From the NCBI GenBank assembly GCA_021823385.1, contig JAKAOC010000017.1, positions 1 to 12,014 on the forward strand: a DNA stretch of 12,014 nt, read 5' to 3'. The position numbers and the translations under genes were made by a program. Shown piece by piece: positions 1 to 7,268 of the stretch. The first letter of the stretch is position 1. Each line of letters begins with the position of its first letter. This DNA is from Actinomycetes bacterium (lineage in GTDB: Bacteria > Actinomycetota > Acidimicrobiia > Acidimicrobiales > Acidimicrobiaceae). The notes beneath the pieces are model-generated. The model had not been told where the DNA came from. It did no database searches and saw nothing but the letters and a program-made list of their open reading frames with translations.

Positions 1-477
1 GTATTTCGCCTTGTCCTTGACATAGACCAGGATGTTGTCGTGTTTGGCCGGCCATCGTCGCCTCGGCCGCCCGCCGTAGTCGTAGGCCCAGATGATCTCG
101 TTAAGGAAATTTCCGCGTCCGAAGATTTTGTCGGCGAGCACCTTGGCGTAGTGGACCTCTCGGTAGTCGAGATGGAGATAAAGCGTGCCACGGGCGTCCA
201 GCAGGCGGTGTGCCTCGGTGAGAAAGGGCTCGATAAAGGCGATGTAGTCGTCGATCGAGTCCGGGTAGTCCATTCGGGAGAGCACTTCGCTCGAGTATCG
301 GCGCCCCTTGAATCCGGTACGGTCGCCCTCCTCGTCGGGCACGGTCCTGATCGAGCTTCGTGCCTGGCGCCTGCCGGTGTTGAACGGCGGGTCGATGTAA
401 ATCATGCCCGCATGGCCGGCCGGTAGCGCGGGAAGCACTTGCTCGCTCGGGCCAAGCACCACCCGGCTCGTCGTCAT
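1..477 (-). CDS. Site-specific DNA methyltransferase, N-terminal part (beta-class, N4/N6 type)
   Basis: Partial gene: 159 codons are present and the 3' end lies beyond the left edge. The product should transfer a methyl group from S-adenosylmethionine to adenine N6 or cytosine N4 in a specific DNA sequence. The catalytic motif IV is visible as IDPPFNTG (DPPF at residues 29-32), very near the N-terminus and preceded by VLPALPAG. This order, motif IV before the AdoMet-binding FxGxG motif, is typical of beta-class enzymes of the N6_N4_Mtase family. The FxGxG motif would lie in the missing part. Later stretches such as GRGNFLNEIIW and HDNILVYVKD fit the same family. The ATG at 477 was chosen because it gives the short leader usual before DPPF; no strong ribosome site is seen. 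The gene starts 38 bases after the glycosyltransferase stop on the same strand, so the two may be co-transcribed. No restriction endonuclease is visible, so it could be an orphan regulatory methylase or part of a system continuing to the left. Confidence 0.85.
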   Translation of the reverse strand, partial: MTTSRVVLGPSEQVLPALPAGHAGMIYIDPPFNTGRRQARSSIRTVPDEEGDRTGFKGRRYSSEVLSRMDYPDSIDDYIAFIEPFLTEAHRLLDARGTLYLHLDYREVHYAKVLADKIFGRGNFLNEIIWAYDYGGRPRRRWPAKHDNILVYVKDKAKY

Positions 478-515
478 ATCAGGCAAGAACCTGGCCCTTT
501 CTCATGATCGCGATG

Positions 516-2636
516 CTAGATGCTTGGTGGCTCGGTGATGGGTGCCAATGAGGCCGTGCGTGCTCCGCGCGGGCGGGGATGTAGGTCAGGGGTGAAAAGT
601 CGTTCATAGACCAGGGTCAGGTTCGGGTTGTAATAAGGGTCCGCCTCCAGGATCTCCGGCTTCCATCGTGCCCGCATATAGGCGACCTCGGCTCGCTCTC
701 GGTCTAGAGCCGGGCCGGAGGTGGGCCGTGCCCGCGTGACGGTTTCATGGTGAATGAGCATTGCCTCCGGTGCGAGGACGTTGACGTAACCGGCTTCCAT
801 CGCTCTTAGGCACAGGTCGACGTCGTTGTAGGAGACGGCCAGGTGCGCCTCGTCCATGCCGCCGAGACGAGCGAAGAGTTCGGACCTCATGGCCAACGCG
901 GCGCCGGTGAGAGCGGACGTCTCGTGGGGATAGACCAGGTATCCCTGGTAGCCCGGCCCACCCCCGGGCTCTCCGACGAAGCAGTGGGCGGCTACGCCCG
1001 CCACCCCCAGCACCATCCCTGCGTGCTGCACCCGCTCACCACCTGGATAAAGCAGCTTGGCGCCAACGGCTCCGATACCGGGCCGCTCGAGATAGCAGCA
1101 GAGGTCGCGGAGCCAGCGTGGCGAGAGGACTTCGGTGTCGTCGTTGAGGATCACCAGGTGCTCGCCGGAAGCCTGAGCCGCCAGCCCGTTGATGAGCGCC
1201 GCGAAGTTGAAACCGTCGTAGCGGCCCGCTGAACTTTCGACCATTCGCACGGGACCCTTGCTTCCCATCTCCAGCGCCAGCTTCGAGAGCTCTTCGGCCC
1301 TGGGGCCGTTGACGTCCAACAGGACTTCGAAGTCGGGGTGGTCGGTCAGCGAAAGTATCGATTCGATGCAACGGCGCACGATCTCCGGCCGGGCGGCGGT
1401 CGGGATGAGCACCGATGCCCGCGGAGCTGTTTCGCGGGCCGGCTTGACTCCGAAGAACCGGTCTGCGTAGCCCGGCGCGTACTCCATCAGCTCGCATCCG
1501 GAACGTGCGGCCCCAAGTTCATCACTGCCCGAGAGATGGTGCAGGATCCGGGGAATGTGCAGTAACTCCGCCGAATTCGCCAGGGTTGAGAGCGAGGAGG
1601 GGTCGCTGTGCTCTCCAGCCAAGGCGTGGGTTGCCGGTTCGGCGCCAAGGCAGGACGATCGGCTCAGGTAGTCATGAGAGAGAAGAAGCAGGGGACTGAA
1701 GGCCGGCTTGAAGAAAGGTGATGCGGCTGCACCGGAAGTGTCGATGAGGTCGTGGTCGGCGTATATGAGCTGTGCATCGGGATGCTCGGCGGCCGCGCCG
1801 GCGTAGCGTGCGATGGCGTCCGGCGTTAGCCGGTCGCCCGGCCGTAGTGCCACCACACGATTGCCGCCGAGCCCAGGGCGCTCGGAGATCTCCAAGGCGC
1901 AGCGGGCCTCCAACGCTTGGCGGATCCACGGCTCGAGCAGGGAGGCGAACGACGTTGTGGCGATCACCTTGTTCGGCGCGGCCGACTGGCCCAGGAGGCT
2001 GAGCGCGGTCGCCCGCGCATCGCCGACATCCCCGGTGTTGCCGTAGATGATCACGTCGATCGGTGGCCTCTCCTGGGCGAGGGTCTGCGACGCCTGAGCC
2101 TCCACCAATCGGCTGAAACGCCATAACTCGTACTCGGAGGCGCCGACTGTTTGGGAGCGCCGGAGGTGCGACTCCATCCGCGGACCGGCTCGGCGCCAAA
2201 GTGCGTCGGGCAGCGAGATCAGACGGAGGCTCGGACGTGCGGTGTCATGCCGGCCCTGGATGTCGAAGAGCAGCCATATACGTTCGCCGTCGGCGGGAAC
2301 GGTGAGGACGCCGCGCCAAGATCTCTTGGATACCGGTGCGAGGCGGGTGTGGTCGCCCTGACCGTTCAGGCGCGAGATCCCAGCGGCGGCGACAATCACC
2401 CGGCCGTCGGTGCCGGGATCGGCAAGGAGCAGGTATCGCCCTTGCGGCACCCTGCGAGACGTGGCCAGGGCAAGGCCGTCGACGCCGAAGACGAAGCCGC
2501 CATGTGGCGACTCAAGAGTTCCGGCGCCCGGCTCGAGAGGGACTGCTTGCTTGGAGACGGCTGACCTGGCGCTTATGGCCACCTTGGCCAGGGTTGCCGA
2601 CACCCTGTCGATTCGCGGTTTGGAGATGCCGGTCAT
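516..2636 (-). CDS. Multi-domain family 2 glycosyltransferase (O-antigen/rhamnosyltransferase-like)
   Basis: A 706-residue protein likely to add sugars to a cell-surface polysaccharide at the cytoplasmic face of the membrane; donor and acceptor are unknown. Residues about 40-150 look beta-rich and match no catalytic fold I recognise. Residues about 190-330 resemble a GT2 domain (YADHDLID, then FFKPAFSPLLLLSHDYL, like the usual YSDEDKxD and FKPDWSPDLLLSxNY). However, the expected DxD-type motif reads LRPGDRL, so this domain is probably inactive. Residues about 407-640 form an intact GT2 domain: ASVLIPTAARPE, ILNDDTEV (NDD at 498-500), LGGMDEAHLAVSYNDVDLCLR (592-611) and HHETVTR. An open frame continues upstream to 2852, but those residues are basic, cysteine-rich and cross the divergent gene's start, so the ATG at 2636 is preferred. 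A possible -10 (TAGGCT, 2648-2653, minus) lies 11 bases before it, with no convincing -35 or ribosome site. The next gene on the strand is the methyltransferase. Confidence 0.85.
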   Translation of the reverse strand: MTGISKPRIDRVSATLAKVAISARSAVSKQAVPLEPGAGTLESPHGGFVFGVDGLALATSRRVPQGRYLLLADPGTDGRVIVAAAGISRLNGQGDHTRLAPVSKRSWRGVLTVPADGERIWLLFDIQGRHDTARPSLRLISLPDALWRRAGPRMESHLRRSQTVGASEYELWRFSRLVEAQASQTLAQERPPIDVIIYGNTGDVGDARATALSLLGQSAAPNKVIATTSFASLLEPWIRQALEARCALEISERPGLGGNRVVALRPGDRLTPDAIARYAGAAAEHPDAQLIYADHDLIDTSGAAASPFFKPAFSPLLLLSHDYLSRSSCLGAEPATHALAGEHSDPSSLSTLANSAELLHIPRILHHLSGSDELGAARSGCELMEYAPGYADRFFGVKPARETAPRASVLIPTAARPEIVRRCIESILSLTDHPDFEVLLDVNGPRAEELSKLALEMGSKGPVRMVESSAGRYDGFNFAALINGLAAQASGEHLVILNDDTEVLSPRWLRDLCCYLERPGIGAVGAKLLYPGGERVQHAGMVLGVAGVAAHCFVGEPGGGPGYQGYLVYPHETSALTGAALAMRSELFARLGGMDEAHLAVSYNDVDLCLRAMEAGYVNVLAPEAMLIHHETVTRARPTSGPALDRERAEVAYMRARWKPEILEADPYYNPNLTLVYERLFTPDLHPRPRGARTASLAPITEPPSI

Positions 2637-2778
2637 GGTGCTGAACAAGCCTAACTGAAGTCGCGGAACCAGGGCGAGTTGGTCAAGAGCCCTGCTGCAG
2701 CTCGTTGTGCCAACGGTTGCCGTGCATTGGATCCACTCGTCCTGACGGCACCGCACGTTACAAGGCAGACGAAGCTGC

Positions 2779-2793
2779 AATCGTTTGTAAACG
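2779..2793. promoter_or_regulatory. Operator-like inverted repeat over the -35 of the molybdenum enzyme gene
   Basis: CGTTT-GT-AAACG (2782-2793) is an inverted repeat with five-base arms and a two-base spacer. It lies on the putative -35 element, where a repressor would block RNA polymerase. The inner TGTAAACG is the classic half-site sequence of many LacI/GalR-family regulators, and a LacI-family gene is the second gene of this transcript. The eight bases ATCGTTTG (2780-2787) recur in the inverted repeat at 7585-7598. The symmetry centres differ by two bases when these eight are aligned, so the two need not be the same site type. Confidence 0.4.
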
Positions 2794-2813
2794 GGTGAGG
2801 GTTCTGGTAGTCT
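2785..2813 (+). promoter_or_regulatory. Putative sigma-70-type promoter of the molybdenum enzyme, probably leaderless
   Basis: A -35-like TTGTAA (2785-2790) is followed by a 17-base spacer and a TANNNT -10 element, TAGTCT (2808-2813). Seven bases separate the -10 from the ATG at 2821, so transcription would begin at or next to the start codon and give a leaderless message. This agrees with the lack of a Shine-Dalgarno sequence at a usable distance: the only purine run, GTGAGGG at 2795-2801, is about 20 bases away. The element was read by eye and fits a pattern well known in actinobacteria. Confidence 0.5.
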
Positions 2814-2820
2814 TTGCCGC

Positions 2821-5139
2821 ATGAACGAGCAGCGCAGACGTTGGGTGGGCATGCCGTTGACTCGGCAGGAGGACGTGGCATTCCTTACCGGCGGTGCCCG
2901 CTACGTGGCCGACCTGCCCGCAACGCAAGCATTGCACATGCGCATCGTGCGCTCTACCGTGGCGCACGCGCGCATTCGATCCATCGACGTGTCCGCCGCA
3001 GCTGATATGCCCGGCATATTCGCCGTTTTCACCGCCGCAGATCTGGCGGGCTCTGCGGGATCGTTCCCGATCCAGCCGGCGCCCGGAGCCGAGATAGCCT
3101 CCGCGCCTCTGACTCTTTTGGCGCAAGAAAAGGTTCGCTTCGTAGGGGAGCCGGTGGCAGTGGTGCTGGCGGAGAGCGAGGCGCTTGCCGAGGATGGCGC
3201 CAGCATGGTCGATGTCGACTACGACTGGCTCGAGCCGGTGGTAAGCCTGGAGGACTCTCGCTCGGATCGGACCCTTCTCCATGAGGAGCTGGGCTCCAAC
3301 CGCGCGCTCTTCTGGCGCGGCGGGAGCGGCTCGTTCGAGTCGGCCGTCGCCGAAGCCGACTTCGTCGTGCGCGCCTCGTTCTCGATTCCGCGCCTGGCCG
3401 CCGCACCTATGGAGCCGCGCGGCTGCCTGGTGCGTTTCGACCCGGCGTCGGGCGAGTTCGACATGTGGGCATCGGCCCAGGATCCGCATCGCCCAAAGGC
3501 GCAGCTGGCGCAGATACTGGGAGTGGACCCGGAAAGCATACGGGTTCGGCTCCCCGCCGTGGGTGGTGCTTTCGGATCCAAGGGGGCTCTCGCTCCCGAG
3601 TACGCTCTTGCCTCCTGGTGCGCGCGCAGGACGGGAAGAGCCGTGCGTTGGATCGAGGACAGGAGCGAGAACCTGGCCGGTTCCTACCAGGGACGCGGAA
3701 TCGACGCCGAGATGGACCTCGCGCTGGATCGTGGGGGACGCTTCCTGGGGGTGCGGGGACGTGTAAGGGCGGACCTGGGCGCGTATCTCTATCCAACCAC
3801 TGCGGTTGTCCCGGTGACGGTCGGCGGGCTCCTGTGCGGTGCGTACCGGATTCCGGTGGCCGATGTCGAGGTGGAGGGCTACCTCACCAACAAGGTGCCC
3901 ACCGGCCCTTATCGAGGCGCGGGGAGGCCGGAGGCCGCCTACCTGGTGGAGCGCATGATCGATCTGGCAGCCAGGCGCTCGGGCATTGCTTCCTCGGAGC
4001 TTCGTCGCCGCAATTTCATCGCTCCCGAGGAATTCCCCCATCGGACCGCCCTCGGGCTTACTTATGACTCTGGCGACTACCGCCAGGCCTACGACGCCGC
4101 CGAAGCCGAGTTGGATGCGCGCCGCGAGCGTCTTTCGTCCCGGGTTCGTCCTGGCGCGGTGGTCGGTTCGGGTCTGGCCTTCTACATCGAGCGTGCCGGC
4201 CCTGCCTTCTGGGAGAGGGGCACGGTCACCATCGACCCGGCCGGGCGTGTGGTCGCCTCAAGTGGTTCCGCCTCGAACGGGCAGGGGCACGCGACCGCTT
4301 TCGCGCAGGTAGTTGCTGACCAGTTCGAAGTGGATCCGGGCCAGGTGGTGGTAGTCGAGGGCGACTCGGCGGACGGCGACGGGGTCGGCACCTTCGGCTC
4401 CCGCTCGATGACACTCGGAGGCGAGGCCCTGGCTCTCGCATCGCGCAAAGTCTTGGAGTTGGCGGGAGCGGTCGCGTCGGAGATGCTCGAAGCGGATCGA
4501 GCCGATTTGCGCTATTCGGGCGGCGCGTTTCACGTAGTGGGCTCGCCGGAGCGCGAAGTGACGATCTTCGAAGTCGCCGCAGCGGCCAAGGAGGCCGCCG
4601 AAAGTGAGCTCAGCGCCACCGAGCGCTTCAGAAGCCAGGGCCCGGTCTTCCCCTACGGCGCCTACGGGGCACTGGTCGAGCTGGACCTCGAAACGGGCCA
4701 TGTCCAGCTGCATGACGTGGTTGCGGTGGATGACGCGGGGACCGTGGTCAACCCGATGCTTGCCGAAGGGCAGGTTATCGGCTCCACCTTGCAGGGCGTC
4801 GCCTCCGCCTTGCTGGAAGAGGTGGTCTACGATGCCGACGGCCAGTTGCTGACAGGCACGCTGGCCAGCTACCTGGTTCCGTCCGCGGTCGAGGCATCCT
4901 ACGAGATTCACAGTGAGTTCCGCGAGACCGCCACCCCGTACACCACTCTGGGGGCGAAGGGGATGGGGGAGTCGGGGACCATCGGAGTCCCGGGCGCGAT
5001 CGCCAACGCGGTGGCCGACGCCTTGGGCAAGCTGGGGATCGAGCCCCTGGAGGCGCCGTTCACACCGGAGCGGCTGTGGCGGCACCTCGCCGGCCGGTCC
5101 TCCGCAACGACGAAGATCATCGGAGGTGACCTGGGTTGA
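2821..5139 (+). CDS. Xanthine dehydrogenase/aldehyde oxidase family molybdopterin-binding large subunit
   Basis: A 772-residue cytoplasmic subunit carrying the molybdenum cofactor, full length for separate-subunit members (about 750-800). It should hydroxylate a carbon of an N-heterocycle or oxidise an aldehyde, using water as the oxygen source. The N-terminal 'hammerhead' domain begins with RxEDVxFLTGGARYVADL and ends near residue 140. The cofactor-binding domains follow, with VGGAFGSK (247-254), PYRGAGRPEA (363-372), NGQGH (487-491) and GAKGMGESG (711-719), where E717 is the expected catalytic base. The loop PYRGAGR replaces the AYRCSFR of true form I CO dehydrogenases, so a coxL call would be wrong. 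The substrate cannot be inferred. No [2Fe-2S] or FAD subunit gene is adjacent: upstream is a divergent glycosyltransferase and downstream a regulator. The ATG at 2821 sits just after a -10 element with no ribosome site. The stop overlaps the start of the LacI-type gene, implying co-transcription. Confidence 0.92.
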   Translation: MNEQRRRWVGMPLTRQEDVAFLTGGARYVADLPATQALHMRIVRSTVAHARIRSIDVSAAADMPGIFAVFTAADLAGSAGSFPIQPAPGAEIASAPLTLLAQEKVRFVGEPVAVVLAESEALAEDGASMVDVDYDWLEPVVSLEDSRSDRTLLHEELGSNRALFWRGGSGSFESAVAEADFVVRASFSIPRLAAAPMEPRGCLVRFDPASGEFDMWASAQDPHRPKAQLAQILGVDPESIRVRLPAVGGAFGSKGALAPEYALASWCARRTGRAVRWIEDRSENLAGSYQGRGIDAEMDLALDRGGRFLGVRGRVRADLGAYLYPTTAVVPVTVGGLLCGAYRIPVADVEVEGYLTNKVPTGPYRGAGRPEAAYLVERMIDLAARRSGIASSELRRRNFIAPEEFPHRTALGLTYDSGDYRQAYDAAEAELDARRERLSSRVRPGAVVGSGLAFYIERAGPAFWERGTVTIDPAGRVVASSGSASNGQGHATAFAQVVADQFEVDPGQVVVVEGDSADGDGVGTFGSRSMTLGGEALALASRKVLELAGAVASEMLEADRADLRYSGGAFHVVGSPEREVTIFEVAAAAKEAAESELSATERFRSQGPVFPYGAYGALVELDLETGHVQLHDVVAVDDAGTVVNPMLAEGQVIGSTLQGVASALLEEVVYDADGQLLTGTLASYLVPSAVEASYEIHSEFRETATPYTTLGAKGMGESGTIGVPGAIANAVADALGKLGIEPLEAPFTPERLWRHLAGRSSATTKIIGGDLG
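5122..5126 (+). promoter_or_regulatory. Ribosome binding site that fixes the TTG start of the LacI-type gene
   Basis: GGAGG lies nine bases before the TTG at 5136, inside the last codons of the molybdenum enzyme gene. It supports a TTG start overlapping the previous stop (TTGA) and suggests translational coupling. No ATG occurs in a suitable place before the DNA-binding helix. Confidence 0.65.
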
Positions 5140-6173
5140 GTCCACGAAGCGTAACCTTGCGCGACGTTGCCAAGCTGGCGGGAGTGCATCCCGCCACCGC
5201 TTCACGCGCCCTCAACGAGGAGGCCCGGGCTCGGGGCCTGGTCAATCCCGATACGGTGGCACGCGTGATGCGCGCGGCGCAGGAACTCGACTATCACCCG
5301 GACCCGGTTGCCCGATCCCTCAAGACCCGGCGCAGCCATACGGTGGGCGTGGTCATCCCCGACCTCACCAATCCGCTCTTCCCGCCCATCGTGCGAGGCA
5401 TCGAGGACCGCCTTGCCCAGAGCGGCTACGTCGTGCTCCTGGGCAATACCGACAACGATCGCGAGCGCGAGAAGCTGGTGCTCACTTCGATGCGTTCCCG
5501 GAGGGTGGACGCCCTGGTGCTCGCGACTGCTAGGCGCCGCTACAGCCTTCTGGCGGAGCTGAACCTGTCTGACTTGCCGATGGTTCTGGTGAATCGCGTA
5601 GTCGACGACAGGGCGATACCGTCGGTGGCCACCGACGACGTGGCCGGAATCGGCATGGCGGTCGCGCACCTGGTGGCCCTCGGGCACACCCGCATAGCCC
5701 ACGTTGCAGGGCCGCAGGCCCTTTCCACCGGCGCCGGGCGACATAACGGCTTCCTGCTCGGAATGGAGGCGGCAGGCCTGGAGGCCGACCCCGCCCTCAT
5801 CACTTTTGCGGAGGCGTTCTCGGTGGCCGAAGGCGTCCGCTGTGCGCGGGCCCTGCTGGCCGGCCGGGTGCGTCCCACCGCCATCGTGGCAGGTAACGAC
5901 ATGCTGGCCATCGGCTGCTACCAGGCGATCGAGGAGAGCGGCCTGAAGTGCCCGGCGGACATCTCGGTGGTCGGCTTCAACGACATACCGTTCTCCAATC
6001 GCCTCTCGCCCCCGCTCACCTCGGTGAGATTTCCCCATTACCAGGTGGGCATCGAGGCGGCTCAGCTGGTGCTGGAGAGGATTCACAGCCCGAACGCGCC
6101 GACCAAGGTCCTCTTCCTTCCGCCCGAACTAGTTGTGCGGGGCTCCACGGCGCGCGCGAACCCGCCCTCCTGA
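5136..6173 (+). CDS. LacI/GalR-family transcriptional regulator
   Basis: A 345-residue DNA-binding regulator of normal family length. The N-terminal helix-turn-helix is VTLRDVAKLAGVHPATASRA (residues 6-25). The hinge follows as YHPDPVARSLKTRRS (53-67), with the PVARSL hinge helix and its minor-groove leucine retained. The rest is a periplasmic-binding-protein-like effector domain starting at HTVGVVIPDLTNPLF (68-82), with the typical later stretches GHTRIAHVAGP, PTAIVAGNDMLAIG and DISVVGFNDIPFSNRLSPPLTSV. Members usually repress catabolic or uptake genes until a sugar or other small molecule binds. The gene overlaps the molybdenum enzyme stop by three bases (TTG start), so it is probably co-transcribed and may regulate itself. 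Operator-like repeats upstream of 2821 and 7663 are its likely local targets (inference). The effector is unknown; given the neighbours it need not be a sugar. It converges on the hydrolase gene with 18 bases between the stops and no obvious terminator. Confidence 0.92.
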   Translation: MSPRSVTLRDVAKLAGVHPATASRALNEEARARGLVNPDTVARVMRAAQELDYHPDPVARSLKTRRSHTVGVVIPDLTNPLFPPIVRGIEDRLAQSGYVVLLGNTDNDREREKLVLTSMRSRRVDALVLATARRRYSLLAELNLSDLPMVLVNRVVDDRAIPSVATDDVAGIGMAVAHLVALGHTRIAHVAGPQALSTGAGRHNGFLLGMEAAGLEADPALITFAEAFSVAEGVRCARALLAGRVRPTAIVAGNDMLAIGCYQAIEESGLKCPADISVVGFNDIPFSNRLSPPLTSVRFPHYQVGIEAAQLVLERIHSPNAPTKVLFLPPELVVRGSTARANPPS

Positions 6174-6191
6174 CCGGTGTGCGACGGGCCG

Positions 6192-7256
6192 CTAAGCCAT
6201 TAGGTGACGGACCAGGAAGTCCGCGGATTGGGGGCGGTGGTGCCAGATGAGGTTGGCGCATCCGTGATTCCCCTCTTCCAGGAGAATGGCCTCGGACCTT
6301 CCGCCGGCCTCCTCTGCGATTCGCATTCCCTCACGCCAGTCGAAGAGCCGGTCGCGCTTGCCGACGATTACCAGGAGGGGGATCCTCACAGCCTCCATCC
6401 GCCCGCGCAGCGAGAGCTCCGAGGCCCGCAGCCGGGCCGCGTCGTCGTCGGGGGACATGGAGCGTTCACGGAACGCCTCGCGCGTGAGACTCGGCAGACG
6501 ATCCCAACTGTCGCCTAGGTCGTAGGGGCCCGAGAGCGAGACGCACGCCTTGACCCGCTCGTCGCCCGAAGCCATGCGCGCCGCGTAGTAGCCGCCCAGG
6601 CTTACCCCCCATACGCCGATTCGCTCGGAGTCGATTCCGGCCTCCGCCTGCAGGCGGTCGATCACCGCCGCGCCGGCTTTCTCGTAGGCCGGCTCGATCG
6701 CGAGCGAATACTCGGCTTCGCCCTGGCCCGGACCGTCCATGGCGAATGTGGCAAGCCCACGGGCAAGCATTGAAGTCTCGACCTGGCGCAACTCTTCTTT
6801 GGTCGAGTCGAGCCCCGGAACCAGCACCACCACCGGGGCCGGCCGGTCGGTGTCCTTGGGCATGCGCAGGACCCCGGGCAGGACCGAGCCCTGGTATGGC
6901 ACCTCGATGCGGCGGCCGGGTGGATCCAGGTGCGGCAACGAATCGTTGAGGCAGTCGACCGCGGAGCGGTGGGCCACGGCCATGGCGTCGCGATCCGGGG
7001 TGAACAGGAACTTGGCGAAGTGGTAGTAGGTGGCCGAGCGGGCGAGGTGCTCGCCCGCCGAGACGGTGGCACCCGAGGCCAATGCCTCCCGGCCCATGGT
7101 CTCGTATTCGGCCGCGACGCCCGACCACGCCGCGCACCACCCCGACCAATCGTTGGCCGCGCCGGTGATGCGGGGGAGGTCGGAGGCTTCCACCCCGTTG
7201 GCGGTAAAGCGGGGTAGCCAGTTGTCCATCGCGGTCTGGAGTCGGTTCTCACTCAT
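6192..7256 (-). CDS. Alpha/beta hydrolase resembling 2,6-dihydropseudooxynicotine hydrolase
   Basis: A 354-residue cytoplasmic serine hydrolase. Residues 1 to about 110 form a mostly helical N-terminal segment (WSGWCAAWSGVAAEYETMG, GEHLARSATYYHFAKFLF). The alpha/beta-hydrolase core follows: VVVLVPGLDSTKEEL (142-156), the nucleophile elbow GVSLGG with S219 (217-222), the acid D302 in VGKRDRLFDW, and H331 in EEGNHGCANLIWHHRP. The helical N-terminus, the triad spacing (83 and 29 residues) and the sequence after the histidine match what I recall of 2,6-dihydropseudooxynicotine hydrolase of the nicotine pathway, a C-C bond hydrolase. Related proteins act as esterases or on other substrates, so the reaction is not settled. 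The glutamate I recall as important in that enzyme (about position 250 here) is not conserved; D249 and S250 lie there. The ATG at 7256 has no ribosome site but follows a -10-like element. An upstream extension of the frame looks non-coding. The gene is divergent from the dehydrogenase. Confidence 0.85.
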   Translation of the reverse strand: MSENRLQTAMDNWLPRFTANGVEASDLPRITGAANDWSGWCAAWSGVAAEYETMGREALASGATVSAGEHLARSATYYHFAKFLFTPDRDAMAVAHRSAVDCLNDSLPHLDPPGRRIEVPYQGSVLPGVLRMPKDTDRPAPVVVLVPGLDSTKEELRQVETSMLARGLATFAMDGPGQGEAEYSLAIEPAYEKAGAAVIDRLQAEAGIDSERIGVWGVSLGGYYAARMASGDERVKACVSLSGPYDLGDSWDRLPSLTREAFRERSMSPDDDAARLRASELSLRGRMEAVRIPLLVIVGKRDRLFDWREGMRIAEEAGGRSEAILLEEGNHGCANLIWHHRPQSADFLVRHLMA

Positions 7257-7262
7257 GCGACC

Positions 7263-7268
7263 ATTATT
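7263..7268 (-). promoter_or_regulatory. Putative -10 element for a leaderless hydrolase message
   Basis: Read on the minus strand, AATAAT (five of six matches to TATAAT) lies six bases before the hydrolase ATG at 7256. No Shine-Dalgarno sequence is present. The spacing suggests transcription starting at the ATG, as proposed for the molybdenum enzyme gene. I see no good -35 element. Confidence 0.4.

Noticed and set aside
2637..2852. N-terminal extension of the glycosyltransferase frame
   Set aside because: The 72 extra residues are basic and cysteine-rich, unlike the rest of the protein, and the frame would run over the promoter and start of the divergent molybdenum enzyme gene.
2758..4041. 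Long 427-codon frame opposite the molybdenum enzyme gene
   Set aside because: It is an antisense shadow of a gene with clear motifs; its translation is rich in histidine, arginine and glycine and matches nothing recognisable.
2821..5139. Calling the large subunit CoxL (carbon monoxide dehydrogenase)
   Set aside because: The active-site loop lacks the CSFR cysteine and the usual small and medium subunit genes are absent.
6174..6191. Terminator between the convergent regulator and hydrolase genes
   Set aside because: The 18-base gap holds no stem-loop or T-run on either strand.
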